This document shows positions 5,403-6,745 of a DNA stretch of 6,745 nt, one piece after another; the stretch's first letter is position 1, and every line of letters begins with the position of its first letter. Location of the stretch: assembly GCA_024638345.1 (NCBI GenBank), contig JAHEKL010000157.1:1-6745 (forward strand), read 5' to 3'. The notes beneath the pieces are model-generated. The model ran no database searches. It was not told the DNA's origin and saw only the letters and a list, made by a program, of their open reading frames with translations. This DNA is from Gammaproteobacteria bacterium (GTDB lineage: Bacteria > Gemmatimonadota > Gemmatimonadetes > Longimicrobiales > Gaopeijiaceae). The translations under genes and the position numbers were made by a program.

Positions 5403-5419
5403 CAAGCGCCCGACGGAGC

Positions 5420-6745
5420 CTACCTTCCTCGGAAGTCGCGTCCGCGGCCACCCCGGCCGCCCCGCATGGACTGCGAGCCCAGGTGGTAGTTGAACCGCAA
5501 CATGACGTGGCGTCCGAGCGTCTGGACCCGTGAGGTCCGGTTCAAGCTCGCCGTGTTCGTGACCGTGATTCCCTGGTTCTGATTGAGGAGATCGTAGGCG
5601 GCGAGCTGGATCTCGGCCCGATCTCCGAGAATCAACCGCGTGAGCGACGCCTCCCACAGCGTCACGTCGAGGTCCTGGCCAAACACGCCGGAATCATAGC
5701 CCTGGAAGCGGAACTCGCTCGAAAGCGTCCAGGGACCGAGGAACAGCGAGCCGTCGGCGAAGAGTCGAGGGTTGATGTAGTTCTGGTTCAGCTCTTCATT
5801 CAGCGAGTAGTTGACGTTGTTGAGTGCCAGAGCGCCGCCGACCTCGAGCTCGAATTTCGACTTGTCGCGATTGTCGATGCTGAGCTCGAACACGTTCTGG
5901 ATGATGCGGCTCCTGTTCTCGACGTCGTTTACGAACGCCGACTCCCGTCCGTAGCTGAGGCGGTAGTCGAGCTCGACTCGGATACCGAGCGGACGAATCG
6001 GGCGGCCGAAATTGAGGCCGCCGTTGGTCGACCAGGCGGTGCCGGAGTTGACCGGCCTGATGAGCTGCCGACCGTTCTGATCGATGATCCTCGACTGTGC
6101 GATGTTGTCGGTCGTGAGGTTGAAGGACGCGTAGGTGAACAGGTTCACGAAGCTGAACTGATCGAACAGCCGATACTCGCCCCGGACCCGGTGCGAATAC
6201 TCGGGATCGAGGTCCGGATTCCCCACGTACAGGTTGAGCGGATCGTTGTTGTTTGCGAACGGCTGGAACTCCGACATCGACGGCTCGCGTGTCGACGCGT
6301 TGTACGTGAAGCGGAGCGTCTTGCCTTCGTCCATCTGGAGACGGAAGTCGGCGTTGGGAAGCAGGTGTGTGAAACCGCTCGAGATCGGCTCGACGTCCGC
6401 CTCGGGATCGAGGACGACGCCGTCCAGATCGGAGTTCTGCAGCTGCAGTCCCAGCACGAAGCGCGTGCTCTCCGTGTTGCGACTGAAGCGCAGCCCTCCC
6501 CGCAGGTACGTGTACGTGCGGTCGAATTCCGAGCTCAAGATCGGGTTGAAGACCGGCGTCCCATCTTCGAGGTCGAAGATGGACTTGCCCTGGTTCTCGT
6601 CGGTCGCCCGGCGCTCCCCGAAGACCTCGAGGACGTTCCCTCCGCCCAGCGGCTCCATCATCGAAAGCCGGATCGAATGGTTCGTCGTCTGCCCGAGGCT
6701 CTCCTGCTCCTGGAGGAGATCCCGCCCCAGCCTCGGATCGGTGAA
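5420..6745 (-). CDS. TonB-receptor-like outer-membrane beta-barrel protein, C-terminal part
   Basis: The frame is open to the right edge of the window, giving 441 visible residues (28 before the Met at 6661). It is the C-terminal barrel of a large outer-membrane receptor resembling the 'outer membrane protein beta-barrel' family (OMP_b-brl_3 type), usually with an N-terminal carboxypeptidase-like domain and plug that would lie outside the window. Evidence: many amphipathic strands rich in aromatics and Asn ('TYLRGGLRFSRN', 'ESTRFVLGLQLQNS', 'KTLRFTYNASTREPSMSEFQPF'), and the hallmark 'GNPDLDPE' at about visible residues 175-182, followed by 'SHRVRGEYRLFDQFSF'. The closing strand is 'RHVMLRFNYHLG'. 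A 14-residue Arg/Gly-rich tail (RGGRGGRGRDFRGR, 5423-5464) follows it. Members import or bind large ligands such as iron chelates or oligosaccharides with TonB energy; the ligand here cannot be told. The Met at 6661 is internal. Confidence 0.9.
   Translation of the reverse strand, partial: FTDPRLGRDLLQEQESLGQTTNHSIRLSMMEPLGGGNVLEVFGERRATDENQGKSIFDLEDGTPVFNPILSSEFDRTYTYLRGGLRFSRNTESTRFVLGLQLQNSDLDGVVLDPEADVEPISSGFTHLLPNADFRLQMDEGKTLRFTYNASTREPSMSEFQPFANNNDPLNLYVGNPDLDPEYSHRVRGEYRLFDQFSFVNLFTYASFNLTTDNIAQSRIIDQNGRQLIRPVNSGTAWSTNGGLNFGRPIRPLGIRVELDYRLSYGRESAFVNDVENRSRIIQNVFELSIDNRDKSKFELEVGGALALNNVNYSLNEELNQNYINPRLFADGSLFLGPWTLSSEFRFQGYDSGVFGQDLDVTLWEASLTRLILGDRAEIQLAAYDLLNQNQGITVTNTASLNRTSRVQTLGRHVMLRFNYHLGSQSMRGGRGGRGRDFRGR

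Noticed and set aside
4536..5489. A 317-codon plus-strand frame overlapping the reductase
   Set aside because: The sequence is Arg/Gly/His-rich and low in complexity, and it lies fully across the intact reductase frame, which has all four catalytic residues.

Overview
The window is GC-rich, with strong G/C preference at third codon positions, and reads as chromosome from a Gram-negative bacterium. A large outer-membrane beta-barrel receptor, Sec and Tat signal peptides, and a membrane-anchored TolB-like/TPR protein starting with an 'ELKRRKVFRV'-type segment together suggest Gemmatimonadota or a related lineage such as Acidobacteriota. That placement is inferred from family resemblance; there is no rRNA or other marker gene here. 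I see no tRNA, rRNA, CRISPR array, insertion sequence, phage gene or defence system, and no clear new biological system.

Layout. Positions 1-5340 are read on the plus strand: the 3' part of a Rid/YjgF-family gene (1-273), a small secreted beta-rich protein (347-790), a 624-residue membrane TolB-like/TPR protein (864-2738), a secreted protein of unknown function (2859-3383) and a small zinc-ribbon membrane protein (3450-3830). Next come about 235 bases without a credible gene but with two marked inverted repeats, then the decayed C-terminal end of an alpha/beta-hydrolase (esterase-like) gene (about 4065-4366), then a Tat-exported aldo/keto reductase (4378-5340). A convergent minus-strand gene (5420 to beyond 6745) encodes the C-terminal barrel of a TonB-receptor-like outer-membrane protein. 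A GC-rich hairpin lies between the two convergent stops.

How the genes relate. Most gaps between genes are 66-120 bases, and the genes share no obvious pathway, so this looks like a run of individually expressed genes rather than one operon. The exception is the hydrolase remnant and the aldo/keto reductase. The hydrolase's restored-frame stop overlaps the reductase ribosome-binding site, so the two were probably once co-translated. The most informative observation is this remnant: it keeps the catalytic Asp and His regions, has lost the nucleophile-serine half, and carries a single-base frameshift just before its C-terminus.
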